From Dipteris shenzhenensis (Eukaryota > Polypodiophyta > Polypodiopsida > Gleicheniales): DNA of 64,000 bases. Shown piece after piece: positions 21,479 to 33,840 of this stretch (positions are counted from its first letter, which is position 1; each line of letters starts with the position of its first letter). The stretch is taken from assembly GCA_047967505.1 (NCBI GenBank), contig CM106540.1. One strand, given 5' to 3'. The notes under the pieces were generated by a model. The model did no database searches, was not told the DNA's origin, and saw nothing but the letters and a program-made list of their open reading frames with translations. The position numbers and the translations under genes were made by a program.

Positions 21479-23782
21479 TAAGAGTATCATAGCGAGTCTT
21501 TGTATGATTAATTTTGGATGAAGAGGCTTTGGAAAATATATCCGAACACTTCTTTGTGCACTTATCATCCTATACTATATTTCTAGGTGTAAGAGTTGTG
21601 TCATTAGCAAACTATTGTTTGCCAAAAATCAATTCTATACCTCTAAGGTTACCTTCCTTGACTTGGCTTTTAAGTAACCACCCCAGACAATTAGTAGCAA
21701 TTGCATATTACAATGGAGCAAGGGGGCATCCTTGTGTGATTGATCTCTTCAAGGAAAAAGAAGGGCTAATTTCACCATTGACACAGATTTAGTAGAAGCA
21801 TTGGTGAGTATAGTTTTCCATAAGCAATAAAAGAGGGATCTAGCTTCATGTCTTGGAAGGACTAAATGAGGAAATCCCACTCTAGTCTATCGTAGGATTT
21901 ATCAGAATCCACCTTGAGAAAACATATGTCTTGCTTAGTTTCTTTAGCATATTCACATCCCTCCCAAATGTTAATGATGGCGACAAGAAGATGACGTCCT
22001 TTAATAAATCCTTTTTGTTCCTACAAAATCCATTCCTTCATCTTCTTTTGGATCTTGAGAGCCAAAGCCTTAGCAAATATTTTGTAACTATAGTTAAGCA
22101 TAGTAAGGGGCCTCTAGTTTCTTAGTTCATCTTTAGAACCCTCCTTGGGGATGAGATTGATAGATGGCAATCCATCCTTGCCTGGAGTTTTCCCTTCTGC
22201 CATAACTAAAACAGCTTCCTTCAACTCTTCTAGTGATAGGGGTCTCTCTAAATAAACCATATCAAATTTCTCAACAAAATTTTATCTCACTACTTGGCAT
22301 AGTTCTCTAGCCCTCTGTACTTCCTCTAGTATCACAGAGGAAGAAAGCAGAGTTTGGATAGTGGATTTGAATCAGGTTTATGTTCTCCTCTTTGGAAGAG
22401 ACTAAAGTGTTATAATTCTTCTTCAAAGAGGAATCTCCTCATTAGCCCTCTTTCTTCTGATGAGTTTTAAGGTTTCTTCTGTAGGTCTACCTAACTTCCT
22501 TGCCCACCAATCCCTGTAATGTATCTTAGTGTCATTAAGCCTGATTTGTTCCTACCTTTGACAGAGATATAGTAGAATCATTGGTGAGTAGGAGTTTTAC
22601 ATAAGCAATAAAAGAGGAGTATAACTCCATATCCTATGGAGTAAATGAGGAAATCCCATTCTAATCTATCATAGGATTTATCAAAATACACCTTGAGAAA
22701 ATATATGTCTTACTTAGTTTCTTTTGCATATTCACATCCCTCCCATATAATGATGGCCTCAAGAAGATGATGTCCTTTAGTAAATCCTTTTTTTTCCTAC
22801 AAAATCCATTCGTTCATCTTCTTTTGGATCCTAAGAGCCAAAGCCTTAGCAAAGATTCTATAACTACAGTTAAGCATAGTAAGGGGCCTCCAGTTTCTTA
22901 GTTCATCTTTCGAACCCTACTTGGAAATGAGCTTGATAGCTCGCCCATTAGTGTGTGAAGGCAAAGCTCCATTGTTTAAGCTTTCTTGCCATAAAAAGAG
23001 CAAAGAAGGGCCAACCATATCCCAAAATTCTTTGTAGAATTCAATGGGCAATCCATCCTTTCCTGGAGTTTTCCCCTCTTCCATAACTGAAACAGCTTTC
23101 TTCATCTCTTCTAGTGAGAGGGGCCTCTCTAAATAAACCATATCAAATTTCTCAACAATATTTTCTCTCACTACTTTGCATAGTTCTCTAGTCCTCTATA
23201 CTTCTTCCTCTGGTATCACAGAGGAGAAAGCAGAGTTTGGAAGTGGCTTTGAATTAGGTTTATGTTCTCTTCTTTGGAAGAGACTAAAGTGTTATAAGTC
23301 TTGTTGAACAAAGGAATCTCCTCACTATCCCTCTTTCTTCTAATGAGTTTTAAGGTCTCTTTTTTAGGTCTACCTAGCTTCCCTACCCACCAATCCCTAA
23401 AATGTATCTTAGTGTCATTAAGCTCGATTTGTTCCTATATTCTAAGCTCTTTTCTGGCTGATAAAAGCTCAATATGTGCATCGATATTCCCCATTCTAGC
23501 CTAGTAATTTTTAATCCCTTAATCTTTCCTGAATGTTATCCATCCTCTAATAACCGGTTCTTCCTTGCTGTCTTTAGCAATTTTTGGGTGATTTTTACTA
23601 CTAATTTCCAAGAATCTCCAACAGATCTGCTATCGAAATATGCATTCTCCCAAACTTTCTTTACCATAACTTGAACACTCTTTAGGGTGAAAAGCATTGG
23701 GTCAGCTTTAAATTAAGACGAACCACTTTGACCAAATCCAAAATCATAGTATAGGAAGATTGGTTTGTGATCTAACAAAGAG
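20904..23782 (-). mobile_element. LINE fragment B (first unit of a 2.88-kb tandem duplication)
   Basis: On the minus strand it reads from pre-RT sequence (near 23700) through the RT N-terminal motif GKTPGKDGLPIEFYKEFWD (near 23070) to the region after the palm (21458-21030). The RT block between about 21790 and 23330 contains an internal direct duplication of about 780 bp. The catalytic box that should read FADD is FAND (21598-21610), and many stops are present. The left end is AAATAGATTGAC at 20904, and the same AAATAG begins the next unit at 23783. Confidence 0.9.
21787..23330 (-). repeat. Internal tandem duplication of the LINE RT block, period about 780 bp
   Basis: The phrase CATTGGTGAGTA...GCAATAAAAGAGG occurs near 21795 and 22575. 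Both are followed by AATCCCA...GGATTTATCA, AAATCC...TTCATCTTCTTTTGGAT and AAACAGCTT. The two blocks have diverged clearly. The same doubled block is present in LINE copy C. Confidence 0.85.
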
Positions 23783-26700
23783 AAATAGATTGACAAGACT
23801 CCCCTTAGCTTCACAAGGCTCATGATTGCAAATGGCAAAGAGAATAGGATAATTTTTCCATTTAGAGGCCCTAATTGGTCTCACTAGTTTCATATTCCTC
23901 AAAATAAGCTGTGCCTTGTCACATTCTGGACTCAAAATAGCTTTAATCACCCATGTAGAGGAGAGTTTCCAAGTAGCTAGAGCTATAATATCAATTACTC
24001 CTAAGCCACCTTCTTCCTTAGGCTTGATGTAGTAGGTCCATCTTACTTTGGGTATTCTAGGGTTCCCTCCCCAAAGAAAGGATTTGCAAATTCTAATGAA
24101 TCTGTCCAATCCATCCCAGCAAGATAAATAAAAAATAGAGATAGGATATATACAATGGTTGAGAACCATCCCCCTACCTGCAAGATTGGCTTGATAGCCT
24201 CTCCATTTATCTATCTTCTTCTGAAACCTCTCCATAAACCAGTTCCCTCTTTGTTTCATGATGATTGTCAAACCCCATGGGAATCCCAAGCAATCTGAAA
24301 ATAGTACCCTTGTTAATGATGTGACATCCCAGCTCTTTCAGTGTCTCCTATTCTCTTCCTTTAAGAGTATCATGGCGAGTCTTTGTATGATTAATTTTGG
24401 ACCAAGAGGCTTTGCAAAATATATCCGAACACTTCTTTGTGCACTTAACATCCTGTACTATATTTCTAGGTGTAAGAGTTATGTCATTAACAAACTATTG
24501 TTTGCCAGAAATCAATTCTATACCTCTAAGGTTACCTTCCTTGACTTGGCTTTTAAGTAACCACCCTAGACAATTAATAGCAATTGCAAATAACAATGGA
24601 GCAAGGGGGCATCCTTGTTTGATTGATCTCCTCAAGGAACAAGAAGGGCTAATTTCACCATTGACACACATTTAGTAGAAGCATTGGTGAGTACAGTTTT
24701 CCATAAGCAATAAAAGAGGGGTCTAACTTCATGTCTTGCAAGGACTAAATGAGGAAATCCCACTCTAATCTGTCATAGGATTTATCAAAATCCACCTTGA
24801 GAAAACATATGTCTTGCTTAGTTTCTTTAGCATATTCACATCCCTCCCAAATGTTAATGATGGCGACAAGAAGATGACGTCCTTTAATAAATCCTTTTTG
24901 TTCCTACAAAATCCATTCCTTCATCTTCTTTTGAATCCTGAGAGCCAAAGCCTTAGCAAATATTTTGTAACTATATTTAAGCATAGTAAGGGGCCTCTAG
25001 TTTCTTAGTTCATCTTTAGAACCCTCCTTGGGGATGAGATTGATAGATGGCAATCCATCCTTGCCTGGAGTTTTCCCTTCTGCCATAACTAAAACAGCTT
25101 CCTTCAACTCTTCTAGTGACAGGGGTCTCTCTAAATAAACCATATCAAATTTCTCAACAAAATTTTATCTCACTACTTGGCATAGTTCTCTAGCCCTCTG
25201 TGCTTCTTCCTCTAGTATCACAGAGGAAGAAAGCAGAGTTTGGATAGTAGATTTGAATCAGGTTTATGTTCTCCTCTTTGGAAGAGACTAAAGTGTTATA
25301 ATTCTTCTTCAAAGAGGAATCTCCTCATTAGCCCTCTTTCTTCTTATGAGTTTTAAGGTTTCTTTTGTACGTCTACCTAACTTCCTTGCCCACCAATCCC
25401 TAAAATGTATCTTAGTGTCATTAAGCCTGATTTGTTCCTACCTTTGACAGAGATATAGTAGAATCATTGGTGAGTAGGAGTTTTACATAAGCAATAAAAG
25501 AGGAGTATAACTCCATATCCTACAAGGAGTAAATGAGGAAATCCCATTCTAATCTGTCATAGGATTTATCAAATTACACCTTGAGAAAATATATGTCTTA
25601 CTTAGTTTCTTTAGCATATTCACATCCCTCCCATATAATGCTAGCCTCAAGAAGATGATGTCCTTTAGTAAATCCTTTTTGTTCCTACAAAATCCATTCG
25701 TTCATCTTCTTTTGGATCCTAAGAGCCAAAGCCTTAACAAAGATTCTATAACTATAGTTAAGCATAGTAAGGGGCCTCCAGTTTCTTAGTTCATCTTTCG
25801 AATCCTACTTGGAAATGAGCTTGATAGCTCGCCCATTAATGTGTGAAGGCAAAGCTCCATTGTTTAAGTTTTCTTGCCATAAAAAAAGCAAAGAAGGGCC
25901 AACCACATCCCAAAATTCTTTGTAGAATTCAATGGGCAATCCATCCTTTCCTGGAGTTTTCCCCTCTTCCATAACTGAAACAGCTTTCTTCATCTCTTCT
26001 AGTGAGAGGGGCCTCTCTAAATAAACCATATCAAATTTCTCAACAATATTTTCTCTCACTACTTTGCATAGTTCTCTAGTCCTCTATACTTCTTCCTCTG
26101 GTATCACAGAGGAGAAACAGAGTTTGGAAGTGGCTTTGAATTAAGTTTATGTTCTCTTCTTTGGAAGAGACTAAAGTGTTATAAGTCTTGTTGAACAAAG
26201 GAATCTCTCACTATCCCTCTTTTTTCTAATGAGTTTTAAGGTCTCTTTTTTAGGTCTATCTAGCTTCCCTACCCACTAATCCCTGAAATGTATCTTAGTG
26301 TCATTAAGCCCGATTTGTTCCTATATTCTAAGCTCTTTTCTGGCTGATAAAAGCTCAATATGTGCATCAATATTCCCCATTCTGGCCTAGTAATTTTTAA
26401 TCCCTTAATCTTTCCTGAATGTTATCCATCCTCTAATAACCGGTTCTTCCTTGCTGTCTTTAGCAATTTTTGGGTGATTTTTACTACTAATTTCCAAGAA
26501 TCTCCAACAGATCTACTATTGAAATATGCATTCTCCCAAACTTTCTTTACCATAACTTAAACACTCTTTAGGGTGAAAACTAATTGGTCAGCTTTAAACT
26601 AAGAGGAACCACTTTGACCAAATCCAAAATCATAGTATAGGAAGATTGGTTTGTGATCTAACAAAGAGAAATAGGAGAAGGTCTGAGTTCGCATAGAGCT

Positions 26701-26810
26701 TTTTCTACTTAAGAGACCCTTGGATAAATAAAATTATCAAGTCTAGCCTCTCTCATATGACCTCCAACCTAACTGTTGCACCAAGTGAAATCCTCCTCTA
26801 GACATGCATC
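23783..26810 (-). mobile_element. LINE fragment C (second unit, extends into endonuclease)
   Basis: Head-to-tail copy of fragment B from AAATAGATTGAC (23783) to AAATAG (26669), after which it runs on into endonuclease sequence on the minus strand (DFTWCN..., VGGHMREARLDNFIYP, SLLDHKPI; about 26800-26640). The RT N-terminal motif GKTPGKDGLPIEFYKEFWD is at about 25960 and post-palm sequence spans 24289-23744. The catalytic box is FVND (near 24482-24494). Stops and the internal 780-bp duplication (about 24670-26230) make it inactive. Confidence 0.9.
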
Positions 26811-27390
26811 TACTAGCTACCATTGATCCTTCATTCCTTCATGAGTCATTGGGTACATTTAGATATGCCAATTCTAGTTTTATTCTTAGTCTTACATGTC
26901 TTTGATTTTAGTGAATTCTGTAGTCAACTTTCACCATAGTTGCTAGCATAGTAGGCAATGCTACTGACTCATGCAGACACTGAGGAGTTAGTGTAGCATG
27001 ACCCTAGTCATGCCACCATCAGATGCCTCCATTTGAGATGTCATCCAAAGACACTTCACATCATCATTGTATAGAGGATGACTAGTGACACGTGGAGAGA
27101 ACACTTGACCACTGAGGTTGTTGAGCCCATGGATTTCAATCACCAAGATACACAACTAGCTAGTGGGATGGCCACACCACAACTGAGACAATCACCCACC
27201 CATACCTAATTACACAATGTGACCACAAGATTATTGTGCACTATAACCCTGAGAGTGAGCCTAGAGCCATCTACCATTCTGACTATGTAGTCTTGGGGAC
27301 ACCATTTTGGGAATATTCTTGTGAGAATTCCATGTATTTTGTGGATGACATGAGATGGAGGAAGATATCAAGGAAGAGAGAATGCATCAA
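26811..27390. other. No gene recognised
   Basis: This stretch between LINE C and the copia gag remnant has short open frames without motifs. It may be the 5' part of the copia remnant that follows. Confidence 0.4.
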
Positions 27391-27900
27391 CCACTATGTC
27401 AAACATTCAATGCAACTACTATCATAAGTTTGGACACTATGAAAGAGATGTCTGCAAGAAGCAATATGACCAAGGAAATCAATCTAGCAGCAGTAATCAA
27501 GGGAATTTTCATGGAAGAGGAAATCATCGCGGCGGAAATTCAAGTCACAGTCATTATGCTAATGAACATCAGAGTGTGTATCTTGTAAGACAGGATATGT
27601 TGAAGATTAATACAGTGTATCTTGACATAGACTATAATTCCAAAGGGGAACGTAGTTATCAACTTGATCAAGTAGATCAAAATCCTTAGTACATCGACAA
27701 CAGTGCATCAATCATTAGAAGGATAGAAGAATGTTATCTACACTATAGATAACACACTGAATCCAATTCAAGGGAAAGGAATTGTCCCTATGAAAAATTT
27801 CACAGGTATGAAAGGATTGGTGAAAGATGTACTCTATGTTCCAAATCCCAGCAAGAACCTCTTGTCAGTTGGTTAAAAGATAGAACACAACTATTGCATC
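27391..27900 (+). mobile_element. Copia gag-protease fragment (plus strand)
   Basis: The plus strand carries a degenerate zinc knuckle, CNYYHKFGHYERDVC, whose second Cys is Tyr, then a Gly/Asn/His-rich linker. A protease-region tail follows (KGIVPMKNF, VKDVLYVPNPSKNLLSVG) up to about 27900. The order knuckle-linker-protease is that of Ty1/copia. It breaks off where an oppositely oriented copia sequence begins. Confidence 0.75.
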
Positions 27901-27915
27901 ATCTTCGATCTACAT

Positions 27916-28310
27916 AGACAAAGGGATTTTACCAATCTGCACAATAGGATGTGCAGTATCATCACCAGTCTCCACAAATCTTGGTCTCCACAAATCTTGG
28001 TCTTTCCATTTTCCTTACATCATGCATCCATTCTGCATGACCTGTCATGTGATTTGATGCACCTGATTCAACATACCACACATCATTGCTTTCTTTAGCA
28101 CTTGTCACAGAATCGGTCATGTGCTGCACCATAAATAGATGCTCATTTCTGTCATCACCCTATCTACTAGAGGATGCATAATTGCCTTGCTGCAATTTTC
28201 TAGTCATGATGTCATTTAGCTTTTTATAGCAATCTTTAACCATATGACCCATTTTACCATAGTAGTAGCATTTAACATTGCTGTTTGCATTTTGGTCCCT
28301 TTATGTCTAT
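27916..28310 (-). mobile_element. Copia family B fragment (gag knuckle to protease)
   Basis: This matches 50098-50470 of the complete family B element, in the same minus orientation. It covers the gag zinc knuckle (28229-28270, here CYYYGKMGHMVKDC with the second Cys lost) and the linker to the protease region. It is truncated at both ends. Confidence 0.85.
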
Positions 28311-29770
28311 ATAGGAGAATCTGATATGTTGGTTTTCTACATGCTGTTACTACTGAACTACCACTGCTGTGCTCTGAAATTTTGTTTGAGACTAAAACGT
28401 ATGGTTTACCTAGACTATAAGGATATTCCAACCAAAGTGAGTAACTATGAGACACTTCATTGGTAATTATAGGGGCACATTTATAGCTATAGCTTTTGTA
28501 TCAAGCTAACTTGTATTCATAATATAAGTATTGTTTTTTTCAAATCTCAACTTGTTATCTAGTTTCATTGCAATGTCGCACTTATATGTGTTTTCTTGTC
28601 TACCCGTCCATATGGTTTTGCTCATGCTAGTAGAAACCCCATGATAGAATGATGCCTAACTCCTACAACCAAGCACAAAGTAGGTTGTGCATACCGATCA
28701 TACCTAGAGTATAAGATAGATGTTCTCCTCCAAGCACTTTTTTAACATTCTAGCACCTACACTCACCGAGCACTGGGTTCACTACTACTACTCAACTAAC
28801 TAGTTAGGAGAAAAGGCCATCAACATTTAGCAATCCTACTGAAGATTGATGCGATGGACAAATGAGTTGGGAATTTGAGTGGATTAATCATAGAAGTTGT
28901 AAGAATCAAGTGCATAGACTTTTCAAGAGCAGCACTTCATGATGATGGCAATGAGTTATGGTAGTCGCTTGGAGTAGCATATTACTATAAAAGATGCCTC
29001 TACGTGTTTGAGGATGATTAAAGGGCTTTAACAACCTACTTGATGACTAGTGTCTTGATGGAAGCTTGTCCTTAGGTAGCTTGTAGATTCATGTGAGAGT
29101 CATGCAATTCCTGACCAATATCTAGTACATGCTAACTACTACACCAACACCAAGAGCGAACCAATCCCTCAGATTCACCAAAGACACCAAACAGAGCTTG
29201 TCATGGGAGAGTTCTCAAGGTAGTGGCATAAATATTTTGAGCATTCATCCACATATTGCCAAAATTTTGAGTCATCCAATGACCCATCCATGATCATTCA
29301 TTCACAAAAATCCAAGTCTTTGAGTCATCCAATGATCCACCCATGAGCTAATCCATGAGCATGGGGTCATCCTAAAAGGCATGCATGAATTCCAGAGGCT
29401 AGACAAGACTTGGAACTAGAACTAAGAAAAAATAGACCTAGTCATGCAATGGAAGCAAGAATCGAGCCATAGATGGAATGTGCCAACTGGGCCAAATGCA
29501 CCAACAAGACAAGCACTAGTTAGTGGAAGGTGTATCCATTTGTTGGATATATTGGGGCCCAAGAAACCACCCATTATCGCTTCGTAATAGGGTACTCGAG
29601 TACCAAGTCAAGCAAGCATGTGCACAGTGACATTTCTTGACATGGGACCAATGGACATCTGGATCCAATTGGTCACCTTGGGCTATAACAACATAAATTC
29701 AAAGTCATAACCAAGTAGATATGGAATGAATTTGGGCAAGAAGCCTTGAGCCAAGGATCACCAAATTAAA
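28311..29770. other. No gene recognised
   Basis: There are no long frames and no repeat pairs. A phrase CCAATGA(C/T)CCA(C/T)CCATGA is repeated near 29280 and 29335. Confidence 0.4.
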
Positions 29771-30760
29771 AGCTAGACAACCCACAATAAAGTTCAATGA
29801 CTTCAAGGGTACCAAAGAGGAAGATCCTTACATTCATTTGCGAAGCTTTTTTGTGAGGCTACCACATTAATGGAGCCATGCTCAAGGATGAGTATATGAA
29901 TGAATTGTATTGTACCTTGGTCAAGACCACTTAATGTTGGTTTAATCAATTTTCAACTAGGTATTTCATCGGCTATAGCAGCACTTTTTCAAAGCTTTCT
30001 TCAAATGGTTTAGACAAGAGACAAATAAGAAGGATATCCACACCAAGTTGAGTGAACTAAAGTAGAAGAAGAATGATTCCATTCATGTTATTTTGTGGAT
30101 GTGAGTCCTCATCAATCAGCTAAGAACACCACTTGATGACAAGTTTCTATGTACTTGGTTGCTAATAGATTGCACACACGGGGATTTGAATTCCTAGGAT
30201 GTTGTTAATGCAATAAATACCTATGAAGAGTTGTTGAATTAAGAAGTGGCTCTTGAGAAGAGTGGACCCACCAAGTACAACCCCAACAAGAAAGACAAGG
30301 AGATCCATGAATAGGATGCCTCATCTAGAAAGACAAGCTAAAGTCCAATCTAAAGAACACATTGAAGAAACTAGGTATCTGTGGCAAATGTGGTGCGAAC
30401 CAAAAAAGGTGCAATAAGTGTTCCCAACAAGGACACATTGAAGATGAATCTTGGACCAAGCACTATAATACTTGTACTAAGCTTAGTCATGATGATTTTG
30501 AGTGTCGGTATGGCAAAACTGGTCTGCAGATCTCCATCAAGTAGGACAAGATACCAAGACCAAGGAAGGATGCCCATCAAGACTCAAGCAAGTCAAAGGC
30601 AAAGATAAAAATAACAAAGAAAGAACCAAGGACCACAACAAATCTGATGTTACTTCTATGGAGAGCATGGTCATACTAAGGACGGTGCAAATTATGGTTG
30701 GAGAGTTTCTTAAGAGCAATGTGGAGGGAAGGGAAATCAATCTTGGCTTAGGTAGATGAT
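29771..30760 (+). pseudogene. Retrotransposon gag-like ORF with CCHC-type motif
   Basis: Plus-strand reading gives a capsid-like part (FNDFKGTKEEDPYIHLRSFF, then FFKWFRQETNKKDIHTKLSE and INQLRTPLDDKF; about 29790-30150). A Lys-rich linker follows, and then a cysteine motif CNKCSQQGHIEDES (about 30410-30450) whose last Cys is Ser. The order matches Ty3/gypsy-type gag proteins. Several stops are present. No LTR or primer-binding site was found nearby. Confidence 0.6.
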
Positions 30761-30961
30761 TCATTGGATGCCAATGCATCCACTTGACCTTAGGCTCACC
30801 TTAGGAGCCACTCACTAGTTTCAGGATGGACCACCAAAATCCAAGGGAATCAATTAGAAGAGGAAATTTTATTTAGTGTCTAAGGTCACTAGAGAATTGA
30901 AAGGAAAGGCGACTGCTGAGCAGCACCCAACACTATAGCCAATCGAGTAGATGAGCTTGAC

Positions 30962-30982
30962 GGGGGGGGGGGGGGGGGGGGG
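30962..30982 (+). repeat. Homopolymer G run (about 21)
   Basis: Uninterrupted G tract following GAGCTTGAC. It is either a real mononucleotide tract or a sequencing/assembly boundary artefact. Confidence 0.9.
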
Positions 30983-31340
30983 ATCACTATGTTTGAACCC
31001 TATATAATACTTGAGTTTATTGCCTATTTGTAAAATCCCTTATCTATAGATTTATTATGAATAAAACACACACTTTTTCTATTGAATTTGTGCATAACCC
31101 AATTCCATGATACCCTTTTGTATGTGAAAAATGTGGAAAATATGGATTTGAAAATTTTCACATGTTGAACCCTCATACTATGCTTACATTTTATGAGTAA
31201 CCTCCCAAGATGCTGAGGCTTCAACAAGAAAGTCTCAAACCAAGCCAAGTTCCATCAAGTGTCCAAGACCCAAGCATGGAAAACCTTTTGGAGCATGAAG
31301 ATTACCCTTTGGATGGGCTGATTTGCTCATTTGTTGCAAC

Positions 31341-32060
31341 TCATTCGATATTGTTGAGGGTTCTTCTTGGCAATTCAAAGTCAAGGAGAGAGTGGATCTT
31401 GAAAGCCCAAGGCTGATCTCCTTGCATAAACTGCATCATCATTTTCCCTCTATGAGCAAGTAAATGCATTTGAATATTGAGAATGTTCAGACCCCCGTGC
31501 ATCTTTGGAGAATAGAGACGATGCATAGAGAGTAATCTAAGACTTTTCTTGCCATTTTTTGAACACCAGAAAATTTCTATGATAGCTAACATAAAGGAAA
31601 CTAGATCTGCATTAGTGAACATAATGAGAGGCAGATAAAATTGTATGTATGCTATCAAAATGGATTGTGTGATTCGCAAATGAACATGTAATGGCCAAGT
31701 TGCAAGCTTCCAATATTCAAGTTTTGCCCTCAACTTTATTAGCACCCAATCAGTTTGGTGGGAACGGGTGAGTCCCCAACCTAGAGGATAGCCAAGATGT
31801 CGAATGAATTGAGAAGCAGGGACAATTTCCCCAGGCCACAAAAGACTGTGCCATTCCTGTGCATGCAACGGCAATAATTTTGATCTTTGAAAATTTACCC
31901 GAAGACCAGCACCAATCCATATGTAGAAAGAGCCTACATTAGATCACTCCGAGTATTTTTTGGGGTAAAGAATGAATCATCAGCATATGCTTGAGCGATC
32001 ATGCTATGACTGCCAAGAATCAACCACCCCAAGTTGTGAATTCTCTTGTTACCATTCAGG
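31341..32060 (-). mobile_element. LINE fragment D (different family)
   Basis: The minus strand carries the catalytic box AQAYADDSFF (about 31970-31999) with both Asp residues, followed by FIRHLGYPLGWG, LRAKLEYWKL and FWCSKNGKK, the usual order downstream of a LINE RT active site. A frame change lies near 31900. It is not the family seen at 18-26 kb or 47-54 kb. RT N-terminus and endonuclease are absent. Confidence 0.8.
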
Positions 32061-32089
32061 TCATTAACACACCTCCTCATCCATGAGCC

Positions 32090-32330
32090 AACCCACTCAT
32101 CATCTCCATCTATCCTAGCTTCCCTACTAGCCACTCCTCCTCCAAACTATCCTCCTTATCCATTCAACCTCTCCTCCATTGTTGAATTGCCTTCCTTCTC
32201 CCCACTCACCTTTTTGCCTCACCTCTCTTTTCCTCTCTTCTCCAACCCACTCTCCCCCAACCTCTCCAACTTGCTCTCTCTTTCCAACCTCTCTCCAACA
32301 TTGTCTTGGCTAATGCCATATATATCAATA
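32090..32330. repeat. Pyrimidine-rich tract
   Basis: Dense CTCC/CCAACCTCTCC sequence for about 240 bp. The plus-strand open frame 32046-32381 reflects this composition and is not called as a gene. Confidence 0.7.
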
Positions 32331-32835
32331 ATAGGTAAGATGATGGAAGCTTTAGACAAAGGAAAGGAATCTTTCAATTAGACAGAAGTTTTGAACTACG
32401 GAAAGAAGATGAAAAGGCTGAGGCCACTCAAAATCAAGTAATTACAAACTTATTAGGGTGAACTACAAGAACATGGTGACATTTTAGAGGGAGGGAAATC
32501 AGACAGCCAAACAGCCATTTTGCATACGTCAACCAAACATCCTCAAGAATTCATAATCATATATTAAATAAATAATTTAAAAATGATGCAAATTATGGCT
32601 TTCCTTGAATCTCCTTCCATGTGCTCCATCCATCCCATTTCGATCAACTTGCTCTCATAACTTATCATTAGAAATGTTATTTTTAAAAAAGTAAGTTATG
32701 AGTGTGTGAAATTTGAAATTTGGAACCTTAGACTTGAAATATTTGAAATTTAAAATTGAAACTTTTGAGTTCAAAGTAGGTGTTATTTGAATTTCAAATT
32801 TCAAATTTCAACTTTGAACCTTTTATTCTTAATGA
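32331..32835. other. No gene recognised; AT-rich
   Basis: It includes runs of GAAATTTGAAATTT-type repeats around 32705-32815. Confidence 0.5.
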
Positions 32836-33840
32836 GATATTTAATGCAGAGCACCATACCTAACACAGGTACAAAGAGATTTCAACATCTGGCCGAATCT
32901 TCCAATTATATATTTTGTCACAGCACCATGGTGCGGAGAGATTTGGCCATAAGTCCAAGTCTATATAGGTTGTATCTCACAAGAGACCAAGAATATGCAT
33001 GGTGTAATCATTCAGCCAAGCAATTAAATCTACTAGGTGAGTAGGCAAAACCTGTGAGAGGCAATGCCTTGGTATACATAATCTAATAGCTCTGTCTTAG
33101 TATTATTCAAAGCATTATGCCTAACTCAAATGCATCTGTAGAGATTTGGCTTTGTGGCCAAACCTAGATTTCATGCCCTTCTTCATAGCACCATGATGTA
33201 GAGAGATTAGCACTATTGCCTTTGTTTGCTCTATTATTAACGAAATATTTAATGAAAATCACCATACCTAACTCACGTGCAAAGACATTTCACCACATGG
33301 CCAAACCTTCCTCTTATATCTTTCTTTACATCACCATGGTGCAAAGATATTTGACCATATGTCCTAATTTACATAGGTTGTACCTCACAAGGGACCAAGA
33401 ATAGGCATGGAATCATTTGGACAAGTAGACAAATCTATTAGTAGGCAAAACATTTGAGAGGCAATGCCCTACTATGCATGATCTAATAGCTCTATCTTGG
33501 TATTCTTCAAATCACCATACCTATCTCAAGTGTAGCTCTAGAGTGGGCTCTATGGCCAAATCTCAATTTCAAAGCCTTCTTCATAGCACCATGTTGTAAA
33601 GGTATTTTCCCTATTGACTTTAACTGATCTATTATTCATGAAATCATAGCATTTTATGTCTATGTCAAAGCACTATAGCCAAATCTTGATTTCATATCCT
33701 TCTCCATAGCTCCATGTTGCAGAGAGTGAATTTGCCCTTCTGTTTGTGATTAATCTATTATCATGGTCATAGCATTGTATGTCTATGTAAAGCACCATGG
33801 TGCATAAAAATTTGGCCCTAGAATACCTTGGCATATAGAG
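32836..33840. repeat. Satellite-like tandem repeat, period about 405 bp
   Basis: Units start near 32836, 33240 and 33640 (AAATATTTAATG..., then CACCATACCTAACTCA). Within each unit are two or three related sub-blocks of about 130 bp with the phrases CACCATGGTGC, AGAGATTTGGCC and ATGGCCAAA. About two and a half higher-order units are present, diverged. Open frames at 32787-33044 and 33216-33404 come from the repeat. Confidence 0.8.
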
